Numbered from the stretch's first letter, positions 1 to 10,530 are shown. The stretch is 64,000 nucleotides of DNA from Sepiola atlantica (GCA_963556195.1 OY744544.1:43914984-43978983); one strand, 5' to 3'. The notes: generated from the sequence alone by a model not told the origin. Numbers and translations are program-made.

Positions 1-575
1 GCCCTGTTTTCACTGGTCGTTGATGCATCAAGCACAGCTGTAGGTGTAGTGCTGCAACAGCAGCACCAACAGTAACTACAACTTCTCGCATATTTTTCGA
101 GACAACTGAAACTGGCAGAACAACGTTACAGCACATTTCGGCGTGAACTCTTACCAATGTACCTCGCATTCGTAGTGAAACACTTTCAGCATACACTCGA
201 GGGCCATCAATTTGTGATCTACACTGATCACCATCCGCTTACGTTTGCACTGTGTTTTATGCCAGACAAATATTCTCCTCACGAAACTCGCCTCTTGCAT
301 TTTGTTTAGCAATTCGACATATCTCTGGTGAACACAATGCTGTGGCAGACACCATGTCCCACTTTCCTATCGACCTACAACAGATGACCTTAGACCAACC
401 ACATCTGGACACTTTGGATCTATTGTCACCTGAATTTGCAATTTGTAAATTTATATGCCTGCCTGTTCCCACTTCTCAACAGATTCACTTCGCTCTTTTG
501 TTCCAATGACTCATCATTGGATTGTCTTTGATGCCCTTCGCAATCTGGCACACCCCGGACTGAAAACCAGTGAAG
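1..575 (+). pseudogene. Ty3/Gypsy-like pol remnant (RNase H and start of integrase)
   Basis: This is a decayed piece of an LTR-retrotransposon polyprotein cut by the window edge. Frame 1 opens with a typical RT-RNase H motif (VVDASSTAVG, about 19-48), hits a TAA at 73-75, and resumes at 76 with 'FSRQLKLAEQRYSTF' and 'IYTDHHPLTFAL' (about 220-250), the usual order in Gypsy-type RNase H. A TAG at 307-309 and a frame change follow, then 'HISGEHNAVADTMS' (about 320-360), the link to the integrase zinc-binding domain. A short 'HPGLK' piece near 555 is the last recognisable part. Most of integrase is missing before the LTR-like sequence at 615, so an internal deletion is likely. Stops and frame shifts make it inactive. 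The family is inferred from motifs only. Confidence 0.75.
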
Positions 576-614
576 CTTGTAGCAATCATAGCTTTACTTT
601 GTAATGCGTATCAG

Positions 615-910
615 TGTCTCTGCGAGCTGGTTTAACCAATCAGCTCGCAGGGCGCATTGATATCATTAGTTCCCTAAGGGACTACTTGAGCTCCCTTAGA
701 ATATGCGGACGATCACCAGACGCTACCCTGGCACCAGCCAGGACGGATCGCCTCAGCCTCTCTCCTCGTCTATTGGACTCTCACGGCGGCTGCTATCTTC
801 GCTTGAAGATATTTTAACTTCTTCTTCTTTCGGACACTGTCCTAAGTTTCTTTCTACCTATACCAAACGATATAGGTAACCTCAAATATACGAATAAACC
901 CCTTTCGTTT
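615..910 (+). mobile_element. Probable 3' LTR of the Gypsy-like element
   Basis: The segment starts with TGTCTC just after the pol remnant. It has an inverted pair (GCGAGCTG / CAGCTCGC, about 622-648) with a CCAAT box between the arms, a C/T-rich middle, and a polyadenylation signal AATAAA at 893-898. This is the expected make-up of a retrotransposon LTR. The 3' border is not fixed because the other LTR is outside the window. Confidence 0.5.
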
Positions 911-1188
911 GTTGTTGTAAAAAAGGTTTCGTTTATTTCCTTAAATTCATTTTGTGTGTTAAATTAAGATAGGGGATAACAAATCCTCTATTCTTACAAG
1001 CTAATTTCGGCTAGATTTTTCTGGCCGAATATTAGGCTTGACATCACTGCTTGGACACATGCCTGCGTATCCTGCCAAGGGGAGTACTTGAATGCCTACT
1101 AGACACCATGCTCGGGTGTCTTCGGTCTCTCTGTACAGGGGTTTGTCAGAGACTCTGACATGAGGATACTTTTTACTTGAAGTAAACC

Positions 1189-1735
1189 CTAACCAAATAT
1201 TAAAAAAAAAATGGTGTGCTGTCTCCTCAAGCCATCCAGCACGTCTCCCAAATTGCGGACGGGGGCACCCCCTCTATTAATAGAAGGCAGCTTCGAATAA
1301 AGAATTAGAAGCCGTTGACAATGAGGAAATGAATAATAAAAAATATGAATAAAAACAAAAATAAATATTGGCAGGTCGGCACCCAGGATAAAAACGCCCA
1401 TCAACCCGTTCATACACCAGGCGGGAAGATGTAAGCAATGGTGTAAACCTTCCTGCCTTTGGAAATGGTGCTCCAGCCAATACAGAGGCCAACCAGGGTC
1501 AGCCATCAGGCCTTGAGACAAAAAGTCCTGGCCCCCTATCTCCATCAAATACAGCAACAACAACAAAAAAAGAAGAAACATAAGAGGCTTAAAAGCCCAA
1601 CCATGGACTGTTGCACAAAAGAAGGTGCTATTGTTTTGCTACCACTACTCAAAGTTTGAAAAGTGGTGCAAAACATCCAATGAGATTCTAGCTGATAAGA
1701 TTCAAGAATCTACCCTCCCCAAAAGTATAAGACAA
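1189..1735. repeat. Unclassified retroelement-like segment
   Basis: This stretch is richer in GC than its surroundings and has an A/CAA-rich middle (about 1555-1580) and several short open frames in both directions, none with a recognisable domain. It may be the 5' region of a LINE. No second copy in the window proves that it is a repeat. Confidence 0.25.
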
Positions 1736-1736
1736 C

Positions 1737-1930
1737 CTATAAAAATTGCCTGCATCGGACTTGTCGGCATTCCCCGGTAGGAGAGGCTTAAGTGTTCGGC
1801 GATAAACCAACCCCCCTCCTAATGAGGGTAATCCCTAAAGGAGAAAGTAATACGCAGCAGGATGCCGCTCTCTTCGAGCCTAGGATAGAATGAACAAATC
1901 TAATCGTAATCCGAGGCCCAATAAAGATTT
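1737..1930 (-). repeat. Diverged fragment of U2-SINE family A
   Basis: It shares the ordered blocks AAAATTGCCTG, GTCGGCATTCC and CGGTAGG, then an ACTCCTCC-like pyrimidine block, with the antisense copy at 2036-2356. The body is present but the U2-like head is not visible. Confidence 0.45.
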
Positions 1931-1989
1931 ACTTTGTTTTCGAGTGTTTCTTTTCTGATTGATTGATTTATAGAAAGAATGACACCCCC

Positions 1990-1990
1990 T

Positions 1991-2027
<37 letters not shown>

Positions 2028-2030
2028 TTA
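1990..2030. repeat. (CA)n(TA)n microsatellite
   Basis: A run of CA dinucleotides passes directly into TA dinucleotides, next to the tail side of the SINE that begins at 2036. Confidence 0.9.
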
Positions 2031-2035
2031 TTTAC

Positions 2036-2356
2036 TCCTCTGTAGGAGTTAGGCACAAAGCCAGTTTTATCTTACTCCCACAAGTAAGATGTGACCACAG
2101 CTTGGGTCGAGTAAGTGGGGTTAAAAGCCAGCGCTCGAGAGGTGAGCACTCTGGCCATTTAAAGATTGCCTGGGCAGCCCCGTCGGCATTCCTCGGTAGG
2201 GGCGCCTCAAGCAGTAAGCAATAAACTTACTCCTCCCCAAAGAGGAGAGGCGAAGCCTGGGAGGGTGGACCTCCTAGAACTGCACAGGACAAACCCACAG
2301 ACAGGTGGAATCAAGCCCCGAAGGACAAGACGACATCCGTCTATAGGGTGCAGTAT
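2036..2356 (-). mobile_element. U2-SINE family A, body part, interrupted by the element at 2357-4339
   Basis: Read on the - strand this matches most of the full-length copy at 57094-57471, block by block: the head-proximal GATACTGCACCC, the CTTGATT...GGGTTTGTCCTGTGCAG segment, the GGAGGTCCACCCTCCCAGGC segment, and the 3' part with 'GGGAGTAAGATAAAACTGG' and AGGAGTA. The remainder of the same SINE, its U2-like head, continues at 4340-4391 on the far side of the inserted transposon. Together the parts describe one complete SINE split by a later insertion. Confidence 0.8.
2350..2356. repeat. Left 7-bp target-site duplication (GCAGTAT)
   Basis: GCAGTAT directly precedes the left terminus of the element at 2357 and recurs at 4340-4346 directly after its right terminus. 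The uninterrupted SINE at 57094-57471 carries this sequence once (reverse complement ATACTGC). Confidence 0.85.
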
Positions 2357-4339
2357 CGTGGCCACCGAGAGTTACTACAGGCCAAGCAACTAACTTCCTG
2401 CCCCCCTCTGACGTCACTGACTTCCGTGTCAAAACAAGGACCGTAGTAATAACAATAAGAAGGCATTCCGACTTCTCCATTCACTAAATAATCCATCAAA
2501 ATTCAGGAAATCAACCAATTTTAATGAAATTTTCAGGATTTATTAATTAATGATCACGGAATATAATAAATCCATTACTTTATTATAAAGCTTGGTGCAA
2601 ATGTATTATTTCTTGTAAACAAAAAATACCTTTACTAAAGTTATTCAAAATATCAAAACATGTTGAACATACGATATTGTAAATATTTAAAACAAAGCAT
2701 TAGAAAACTTTAAAAATTGCATGTAAAAAAGAAAAGAAAAGAACACGGTTCGATGCATCTTGAAACTGATCTTTATTCAATATAAATTTAAAGAAAATAA
2801 TAATTCACGATCAAATACTGCAAAAAACTGAATTATGAATTACCATTATTTAAACTTCTAACCCAATCAACCGTAAGTAATTCAGACTTTGAAATTTGCT
2901 TAAAAAGTATACAAAAAAAAAGTTCAGTGTTAACTGTTTGTTTAATAATGGAATCAAAATTCAGGAAATCAACCAATTTTAAAATAATTTCGCGCTTTTA
3001 AAAATTTCATTTCATAATTCACAAAGTTAAAATGCCTACTGCATATGTTTGGATTTCCAAAAGAGAAATAATTACTGCAAATATGGATACCCGTAAAAAT
3101 GTTTACACCGACTAAATATAGTGTAGTAAGTTTGAATTTTTTTTAATTATATAAAAAATCAAGTCTGAATTACTTATTCATTATTTGATAAAAAAAAGTA
3201 GTGTTCCATTTCTTTTTTATTACTTTTTTTCGATGTCTTAAGTGTAGCAGAGTCTATCTTTTCTCTACTTTTGTAGATTAAATAAATGAAATAACATCAT
3301 ATTTAATCAAAATTTTCACAAAAAATATTAATTAAACAATGCTTTATTCAATGATAATATCGTTAATTCTTCGAGTTATACTGATTTTATTAACAAGAGT
3401 GTAGGGGCATTTTCCGTAATATATACGAAATAGTTTTTTTTTAAAAATATTTTAAACATATACAGATCTTATTTTCATTTAAAAAAATCATGGATTTTTT
3501 TATATATATAAAAATATACGTTTAGTAAAGGTGTATTTTGTTTTAAAAAAAATAATACATTTTCACTAAGATTTTTTAAAAATGTTTCACTATATCTCCT
3601 GTGCTTGTTTATTAATAAATATTGAAAATTTCATTAAAATTGGTTGATTTCCTGAATTTTGGTGAATTTTTAAGTGAAGGGAGGGTCAAAATGTTTTTAC
3701 ATTTTGGGGATCGGCCTTTGATTTTGCACGTACCTATCTCTTAATAGCAAGATAGGAGTTGGTGATTCCATTATTAAACAGACAGTTAACATTGAACTTT
3801 TTTTTTCTATAATTTCAAAGTCTGAATTACTTACGGTTGATTGGGTTAGAAGTTTAAATAATGGTAATTCGTAATTCAGTTTTTTGCAGTATTTGATCGT
3901 GAATTATTATTTTCTTTAAATTTATATTGGATAAAGATCAGTTTCAAGATGCATCGAATCGTGTTCTTTTCTTTTCTTTTTTACATGCAATTTTTAAAGT
4001 TTTCTAATGCTTTGTTTTAAATATTTACAATATCGTATGTTCAACATGTTTTGATATTTTGAATAACTTTAGTAAAGGTGTTTTTTGTTTACAAGAAATA
4101 ATACATTTTCACCAAGCTTTATAATAAAGTAATGGATTTATTATATTCCGTGATCATTAATTAATAAATCCTGAAAATTTCATTAAAATTGGTTGATTTC
4201 CTGAATTTTGATGGATTATTTAGTGAATAGAGAAGTCGAAATGCCTTCTTGTTGTCATTACGACGGTCCTTGTTTTGACACGCAATGCAGTGACGTCATT
4301 TTCTAGCCAACCGGCCTGTAGTAACTCTCGGTGGCCACG
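2357..4339. mobile_element. 1,983-bp non-autonomous DNA transposon with about 0.6-kb terminal inverted repeats
   Basis: The termini are perfect complements (CGTGGCCACCGAGAG... and ...CTCTCGGTGGCCACG). The inverted arms run 2357-2955 and 3764-4339 with few differences, for example shared 'CACTAAATAATCCATC' and the block around TCTAACCCAATCAACCG. A 7-bp duplication GCAGTAT flanks the element. The interior is AT-rich with no transposase frame, so it would need a partner enzyme. The centre (2956-3763) holds a more diverged relative of the arms, so the element may be a nested pair. The superfamily is not certain. A 7-bp duplication and a target in U2-derived sequence recall the Dada group, which inserts in small-RNA genes, but no protein is present to test this. 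Confidence 0.85.
2956..3763. repeat. Diverged inner copy inside the inverted-repeat element
   Basis: The segment about 3525-3725 repeats the order of the outer right arm (about 4070-4280): 'TTTAGTAAAGGTGT', 'AATAATACATTTTCAC', 'GAAAATTTCATTAAAATTGG', 'TTGATTTCCTGAATTTT'. The left side (2956-2990) carries the inverted counterpart. It looks like an older related element, or a rearranged arm, at the centre. Confidence 0.6.
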
Positions 4340-4391
4340 GCAGTATCCATCGGAACAGATACTACACTTACTTCCTAGCGTGTGCCAGGTA
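4340..4391 (-). mobile_element. U2-like head of the interrupted SINE (continues 2036-2356)
   Basis: The reverse complement reads 'GTGTAGTATCTGTTC' followed by CGATGGATACTGC, as in the full-length SINE at 57094-57471. 'GTGTAGTATCTGTTC' is identical to an internal part of the conserved 5' region of U2 snRNA, including the branch-site-pairing GTAGTA. It begins with the right-hand GCAGTAT duplication (4340-4346). Confidence 0.8.
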
Positions 4392-4392
4392 A

Positions 4393-4393
<1 letters not shown>

Positions 4394-4440
<47 letters not shown>
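4394..4440. repeat. (TA)n microsatellite
   Basis: About 23 TA units. The Merlin-like element at 4441-5124 lies inside the run, which continues at 5125. Confidence 0.95.
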
Positions 4441-4444
<4 letters not shown>

Positions 4445-4620
4445 ATGTTCAAGTACGACTAACTCTAAGAGCAGTTTCTGCGGCGTTGCTACGGTGTTAC
4501 GCCGCCATCCGTACCCGATAATAAACTTCGTACTTAACAACTTCCGGTATTCTTTAGTTTAATTTTCTCTAGTTTCTGGTAGTCAATTTTCTGGTTTTAT
4601 TTCTTTTGTATTTTATGATA

Positions 4621-4782
4621 ATGAATTATATCGTACAAGACGTACTAACCGCAGCACATTTCAATAGCTACCTGCATGAGTTTCTCTGGCGTCGACAAGT
4701 AAAAGTAAATTACTTCGGCCATATGCGATCCGACAGTACTATGATTTCTGAAACAACCCATTTTATTATTTTCCCTCTGTGA
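4621..4782 (+). pseudogene. C-terminal remnant of a Merlin/ISXO2-type transposase
   Basis: A 53-codon frame contains 'HFNSYLHEFLWRRQV', which resembles the end of the DDE domain in ISXO2-like (Merlin) transposases. The same motif appears as 'SYLAEFMWRQKF' in the second Merlin element of this window (49219-49455). The N-terminal two thirds and the first two catalytic acidic residues are absent. The enzyme would have cut and pasted the flanking 29-bp inverted repeats. It is inactive. Confidence 0.55.
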
Positions 4783-4993
4783 TTATTTATTTTCAGTAAC
4801 TGTGATTATTTATTTTTAGTAACTGTGATTATTTATTTTTGTCAAATAAATTATTTAAAATAAAATTTTAACAGTTATTATTTATTTTTGTCTAATAAAT
4901 TATTTAAAAACTAACCAAAACAGGAAGTTTTTATTATCGGAACCAATTTCAAACGGACACCGTTTCCGGTTGGAAACAACTTTGCTTAGAGTT

Positions 4994-5092
4994 GCTATTT
5001 ATCTACCTCCCACAAGGTAAAATGTGACACAAGGTCGGAAAGTGGGATTAGATAAGCCAGGGCTCGAGGTGAGCTATCTGACCATTTAAAAA
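4994..5092 (-). mobile_element. 5'-truncated U2-SINE family A fragment with a 12-bp target duplication
   Basis: It carries the 3' part of family A in antisense ('GGTCAGATAGCTCACC', then a CCCAC...TTTCCGACC block and CACATTTTACCTTGTGGGAG on the - strand). TTGCTTAGAGTT lies on both sides (4982-4993 and 5093-5104). A 5' truncation with a direct target repeat is what LINE-driven retroposition gives. The insertion went into the right-hand end of the Merlin-like element, so it is younger. Confidence 0.75.
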
Positions 5093-5124
5093 TTGCTTAG
5101 AGTTAGTCGTACTTGAACATTGCC

Positions 5125-5165
5125 ATATATATATATATATATATATATGAATGAATGAATGAATG
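5125..5165. repeat. (AT)n then (GAAT)n microsatellites
   Basis: An AT run (5125-5148) is followed by four GAAT units. Confidence 0.9.
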
Positions 5166-6129
5166 CTTTTTCTTTCTTTTATTTCCATTTGTTTTACGTG
5201 AGTCAATAACAACCAACAAAAATATGCCACGATGTTTATCTTCGTTACCAATAGCAACCACCGATGCATGACTAATATTGAAGCTCATTAAACCTATGAT
5301 GATGATGCTTGGTATCTTGCTTGCTTGTCACCGTCTACGCTTTTCATCAGTACATAAATGTTTCAGATAATGGGCGAATTATAAGACAAGTGATGAGATG
5401 AATGGAATCGAAGGAAAGAGAGGGAGAGTGTGTCTGTGTGTGTAAGAGAGTCTATGATGACATGTTGTGATGTCGGAAGAAAGTGAGATTGTCTATTTAT
5501 GACATCACAAAGTTAGAATAAATTGTAAAAACATAATTATCAACGAATGTTAAATTATATATGGTCTTGTTATTATTAAAACTAAGTAAATAAATTATAT
5601 ATTTATTAAACAATTCTTATGATTCTTACTTTATATTTCGACCAATCAGCGACCAGCATTTATTTTCCTCTGAAAAATGCGTATATTTCGTTTATCGCTA
5701 ACAACAAAACCTTGGCAACAACAGGTAATTTAAAAATTATAAACATTCTCAATTTTCAAAATTTGTTCTTTTAAATTTTTATTTTGAAAACATGTTTTGA
5801 TTACTAGTTTTAATGTGAATATTGTTGTTGTTATTTATTCGCATGTTGGAGATCGCAGCTTTGAGGGTTTTTTTTAAAAACTAAACTTTGAAAAATGTTA
5901 AATTATTTAAATATTTTTGTCGCTTTTCTCTTTAGAAAAGAACAGAATTTTTTTTTTGTCGTTCCAATATTCAAGCTTTTTTTATTATATGCTTTTATCT
6001 ATTTGTTATTCATTATAGCAACGGTGACCGGTTCTTTTTTTTTTTTTTTTTTTGTCGTATGTCAACAGCAACGTAGTTGATGTTTGTTTACAATAACCCC
6101 GTCATGAAAAAAAGGCGCTATTAGAATGT
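5166..6129. other. No gene seen
   Basis: AT-rich DNA with short GA/GT runs near 5410-5450 and long T tracts near 5950 and 6027-6051. No frame with recognisable protein content and no clear repeat partner was found. Confidence 0.6.
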
Positions 6130-6357
6130 CCCTATTTACTTGTTTTCCCACGAGGGCAGAGTTAGACACAAGTTCCGTTTTTAATGTGGTGGAAATCCAG
6201 TTCATAAAAAAGGACCACCTTGGATTACGACAAAAATTTAAATTGCCTCAGTCTAGAAAGACTTCACCTTCATTAATCGAGGATAGAGAAGATGAGGTAT
6301 AGTATCTGACAGATACTACACTTTGCTGCTAGCCAAAAGGCCAAGGGTTGTACATTT
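6130..6357 (-). mobile_element. U2-SINE family B, nearly complete copy
   Basis: Read on the - strand it begins 'CCTTGGCCTTTTGGCTAG', passes 'AAGTGTAGTATCTG' and a second GATAC block, then a CTCTATCC...ATTAA stretch like U2 positions 70-90. The family B body follows ('TCTTTCTAGACTGAGGCAAT', AATCCA, 'CTGGATTT', 'ACATTAAAAAC', TTGTGTCTAA) and ends in AAGTAAATAGG. It has the most extended U2-like head in the window. Confidence 0.75.
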
Positions 6358-6512
6358 CGATAACAAATGAGTAGTTTTGGTAAAATTTTACCCTTTGGCC
6401 CAACCCCATGCTGTCATAATAAAAATAAAAGTGGAATATTTTTGTGTGAACACATGGAAAAAAATTATTAAAAAAAACAATATAAAGAAATAGATAATAA
6501 AATAGGTACTTC

Positions 6513-6612
6513 TGCAGTTTACGGACCGTGCTGAAATAATAACGTTATTATTTAGAAACCCATTTAATTTTCATATTTAAAATCAACGAGAGTGGAAAAC
6601 AAAACTCCTTAA
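6513..6612. repeat. Fragment of the repeat with end GCAGTTTACGGACCG
   Basis: It shares 'GCAGTTTACGGACCG', the AATAATAACGTTATTATTTAGAAA-type block and flanking AT-rich sequence with the inverted-repeat element at 17774-17951. Only one end is seen. Confidence 0.5.
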
Positions 6613-6655
6613 CATTAAACTTAAATTAAAAGTGATTATATTATTACAATGAAAT

Positions 6656-6803
6656 TATATTAATTACTACAATGCACAGATCTTAAAGAAAAGATTAATT
6701 AAGCACCCAATTTTGTTTAAATTAATTAAAATGACATTTAAATTCGATTAGTCTAATCTTATCTTTCTTTTTTTTTTAAGATCTGTGCATTGTAATTAAT
6801 ATA
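6656..6803. repeat. Imperfect inverted repeat with AT-rich loop
   Basis: The arms begin and end with TATTAATTAC.ACAATGCACAGATCTTAA and its complement, about 43 bp each, around a loop of some 60 bp. This is consistent with a small foldback or MITE remnant. No target duplication was read. Confidence 0.7.
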
Positions 6804-8339
6804 AGTGAAAATTAAAAAGAAAAATTGTCTTCTTAAAAATAAATTATGACAGAAAAGATAGATTTCAGAACATTTTTCTATTTAGGTTTTAGCATCCTAA
6901 ATGCACCTTTCAATTTGGTACCATGCTAATACCAGAGTTCTCGGGAATCTCGTAAGTACTGAAATTCTTTGGTGCACTATCTTGCACAAGTTCCACACTT
7001 TATAGTCAGGAAGTGGGTGATCATTTTACGTTATATTTATATAGTAGTAAAATAAACCAGTCTTAAATATTTAACATTTCCAAGGGGTTAACGTGTAATC
7101 ACATGAAAGAAAATAGAATTTTATTTTTTAATTGGGGGTAAAGGGTAAAATTTTACGGTAGTTTTTCTTTTCTTTTAATGTTAAATGCTATTTCTTGCAT
7201 AAGCGCATTAGCAGGTCCAGTCATGTTATTTGTGGTTGCATTTAACTTCAGCGGCACAAAAAAGTAGACATATTTTTTGCAGATTTTGTTAAAAATCAAT
7301 TATAAAATCTTATTTCTAAATTTCCATAAATTATTAAAAAATAAAATTGAAAAATATATTTATGCTTGCAACATTGAATAAAATAAATTTAAAAAAACTA
7401 CTTTAAAAAGTTTTATTTTCTTTTTAAATCGAGATTCTAAGAGTTTATGACTATGGGAATAACCACACCAAAAATTGGACTATATTTTAAATTATAATAA
7501 GGCTTTCTTCATGTCTGGGTTATTGTAAAGAAGCACCAAATTTTGCTGTATTGGGGAGGGGGGGGGTTGAATTTACATGCGTGAGTGCCGTTGGGTCGTT
7601 TGGGGTGGCGTTGCAATATCAGACGAGACCTGTGTCCTGTGCCACTCTAGAAATTAAATTAAAAATGCTCTAAGGGAAGGTCGGGGTGCATGTCTTCCAT
7701 TATCATTTAAGACCTGCCATCCTTACTATTTACTTAGGATTTTTATGTTTTACAACTGGCTTATTGCATGTTTTACGCCAGATTTGGGCAATTTATACGG
7801 TTAACCAAAATAGTATCGTTAAATTATACACTGTTTTTATTTGTTAGGTTGGCTAAGGCTTGCTTCCAGGCTTTTTAGGCTACTTTTTGAGGACCAGATC
7901 ACCTGTTACCTACATACCTCTTGCTGCGTTAGGTCGGTTGCAGTTACTCGTTGAGCCATAGCATTGACAGAACCCTGTTACGTGCCTCCATATTATTACC
8001 AAACCTTGGATGATAGAATTGAAGTCGTGAAAGCGGTCACTATTTTCGCAAACTACCAACCCTACCAAACTCCTATTATACAGGTCTTATACTCGGAGGG
8101 TGATATTTCCAACAGTACTAATTAAACTTGAAACTTAAATAATATTATTTTCATTTCCCAAATGTATGTTGTAAGTAAATAAAATAGAACCACTTGTTAT
8201 TTATTTTGTCAATTTAATTTAGTTTTCATCTTTTGTACTGTTTCAAAAGAGAAATGGTTGAATACTGAGTTTTCATGAAACCTGTGAAAGTCTAGAAGTT
8301 ACAGAAGCAATATCAGGTGCAGCTATAAGAATTAAGAAA
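6804..8339. other. No gene seen
   Basis: AT-rich DNA with a G run at about 7556-7567. Parts near 7570-7700 and 7850-8100 have more mixed composition and could be old repeats, but there is no second copy in the window and no protein motif. Confidence 0.5.
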
Positions 8340-9052
8340 GAAATGGTATGGGAAGCTGTAGGATGAAGAATGGTATGGGAAGCTGTAAGATGAAGAATGG
8401 TATGGGAAGCTGTAAGATGAAGAATGGTATGGGAAGCTGTAAGATGAAGAATGGTATGGGAAGCTGTAAGATGAAGAAATGGTATGGGAAGCTGTAAGAT
8501 GAAGAATGGTATGGGAAGCTGTAAGATGAAGAATGGTATGGGAAGCTGTAAGATGAAGAAATGGTATGGGAAGCTGTAAAATGAAGAATGGTATGGGAAG
8601 CTGTAAGATGAAGAATGGTATGGGAAGCTGTAAGATGAAGAAATGGTATGGGAAGCTGTAAGATGAAGAATGGTATGGGAAGCTGTAAGATGAAGAAATG
8701 GTATGGGAAGCTGTAAGATGAAGAATGGTATGGGAAGCTGTAAGATGAAGAAATGGTATGGGAAGCTGTAAGATGAAGAATGGTATGGGAAGCTGTAAGA
8801 TGAAGAATGGTATTGTAAGATGAAGAATGGTATGGGAAGCTGTAAGATGAAGAAATGGTATGGGAAGCTGTAAGATGAAGAATGGTATGGGAAGCTGTAA
8901 GATGAAGAATGGTATGGGAAGCTGTAAGATGAAGAATGGTATGGGAAGCTGTAAGATGAAGAAATGGTATGGGAAGCTGTAAGATGAAGAAATGGTATGG
9001 GAAGCTGTAAGATGAAGAAATGGTATGGGAAGCTGTAAAATGAAGAATGGTA
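8340..9052. repeat. 27-bp minisatellite, about 26 copies
   Basis: Tandem units of ATGGTATGGGAAGCTGTAAG + ATGAAGA, 27 or 28 bp by one extra A. Most changes are the extra A; one unit is shortened at about 8811. The 250-codon antisense frame across it ('FFILQLPIP' repeats) is a product of the repeat, not a gene. Confidence 0.95.
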
Positions 9053-9064
9053 ACAAGCTTAACA

Positions 9065-10530
9065 AATCAGATCATAAAAGAAAAACTTATCCTGAAAGAC
9101 TGGGGACTTAGTACAATTGTGAATTATTACAAGGTAATTACAGAGGCTTAAAGTTGATGGATCAGGTCCTGAAAATGATTGAGAGGATAATTAAGCAACA
9201 AATAAGAAGTCAGATAAACATAGATGAAATGCAGTTTGGTTTTATATTGGGCAAAGTATCGCTATGCTATATTTATCCTGAGACAAATGCAAGGGAAGTA
9301 ACTTAATATGAAGAACCTGTATTTTGCTTTTGTGGATCTAGAAAAATCTTTTGATAGTGCCAAGAGAGGTTATCTGGTGGGCTTTGCGTAGACTAGGGGC
9401 AAATGAGTGGTTCCTGAAAGTTGTTCAAACAATGTACAGATATGCTCAAAGTTGTTAGAATGAATAGCACGTTTAGTGACAGCTTTAATGTAGGAGTAAA
9501 TCAGGGTTCCATACTGTGTTTGTTGCTTTTCATTTGTGTCTTAGAAGCATTGTCCAAGGAGTCTGTCTGGGTTGTTCAGAAGAGATGTTGTATGCTGATG
9601 ATTTAGTTCTTGCCTATAAAACAATGGAAAAAACCTACTTGTTAAGTTAGAAACTTGGAGATATGCTATCATCATCATCATCAACCGGTTTATTTGTTGC
9701 TATGGAAAGTAAAAGTCTGAGAGTAAATGTTACCAAGATCAAAATGTGGATCAGTAGTTAAAGTGTTGGAAAGCTCCAAAAAAAGAGGAAAGTTCCCCTG
9801 CACAGTTTGTGGAAAGGGTGTCTTTTGTGGTACTTGTAAGCATTGGACACACAAGAAGTACAGTGAAATTACTTCTAGTTGGAGAGAGGATAACCAGTTT
9901 ATATGCAAGAAATGTAAGACAATGAAGATGAATGGGAACTCATATGTGAACAAAGTATATTTGGATGTCAAAGTTATTGAAGTTGTTGAATTTTTGTTAA
10001 CTTGATAATATCTTTGAAGCACAGGGTGGAGCAGGTGCTAGTGTGATTGCAAGACTTAGGAGTTGATGGAGTAAGTTCAGGGAACTTCTGCCTTTATTAA
10101 TCAGCAAAGTGTTGCCACTGTTTACCAAGGGAAGAGTCTATCAGGCATGTGTACACAGTGTGATGATGTATTGACAGTGAGAGTTGAAGACATGTGTTAT
10201 ATGGAGAGAAATTATATGAGAATGATGCGATGGGTGTGTAACGTGAGTCTTAAAGACAGGCTTAGTTCAGATGACCTCAGAGGAAGATTAAATCTGGACA
10301 GTATAGGGAGATGTGTGCAGAATAGGAGACTTTGATGGTATGGCCATGTTGAAAGTTAAGGTAGCAGGTTGAATTAATAGGGGAAGACCAAGGAAAACAT
10401 GGGAGGAAGTGATACAAATGAACCTGAGGGATAAATAATTGGCCAGAGATAGGTCATTTTGGAAGTTAATTTCTTAAAGCCAGCATGTAAAACAGATGTT
10501 AAACCGAATGTGATGATAAAAAGAAAGTCT
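9065..10530 (+). pseudogene. RTE-like LINE relic (reverse transcriptase to C-terminus)
   Basis: Broken frames show the order of a non-LTR reverse transcriptase: 'NYRGLKLMDQVLKMIERI' near 9140-9190, 'IDEMQFGF' near 9220, 'YFAFVDLEKSFD' near 9320-9355, 'NQGS' near 9500 and 'ADDLVLAYKTME' near 9595-9625. A Cys-rich segment follows at 9790-9930 ('CTVCGKG', CGTCKHWTHKK, CKKCK). The C-terminal 'RVEDMCYMERNYMRMMRW' frame at 10147-10335 and a GRPRKTW-like end are next. The 3' tail near 10480-10520 (CCAGCATGTAAAACAGATGT) matches other LINE ends in this window. Many stops and shifts make it dead. Confidence 0.75.

Larger units (their letters stand above)
4441..5124 (+). mobile_element. Merlin-like DNA transposon remnant (684 bp) in a TA microsatellite
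   Basis: The ends are perfect inverted repeats of 29 bp (GGCAATGTTCAAGTACGACT... and its complement ending ...ACATTGCC at 5124), starting GG and ending CC as in Merlin elements. TA repeats lie on both sides, so the target duplication cannot be read. It contains a short transposase remnant at 4621-4782 and a later 5'-truncated SINE at 4994-5092. Classification as Merlin rests on the 'SYLHEFLWRR' motif and the ends. Confidence 0.65.

Noticed and set aside
8313..9065. 250-codon hydrophobic frame on the - strand
   Set aside because: It lies entirely within the 27-bp minisatellite. A unit length divisible by three keeps the frame open without selection.
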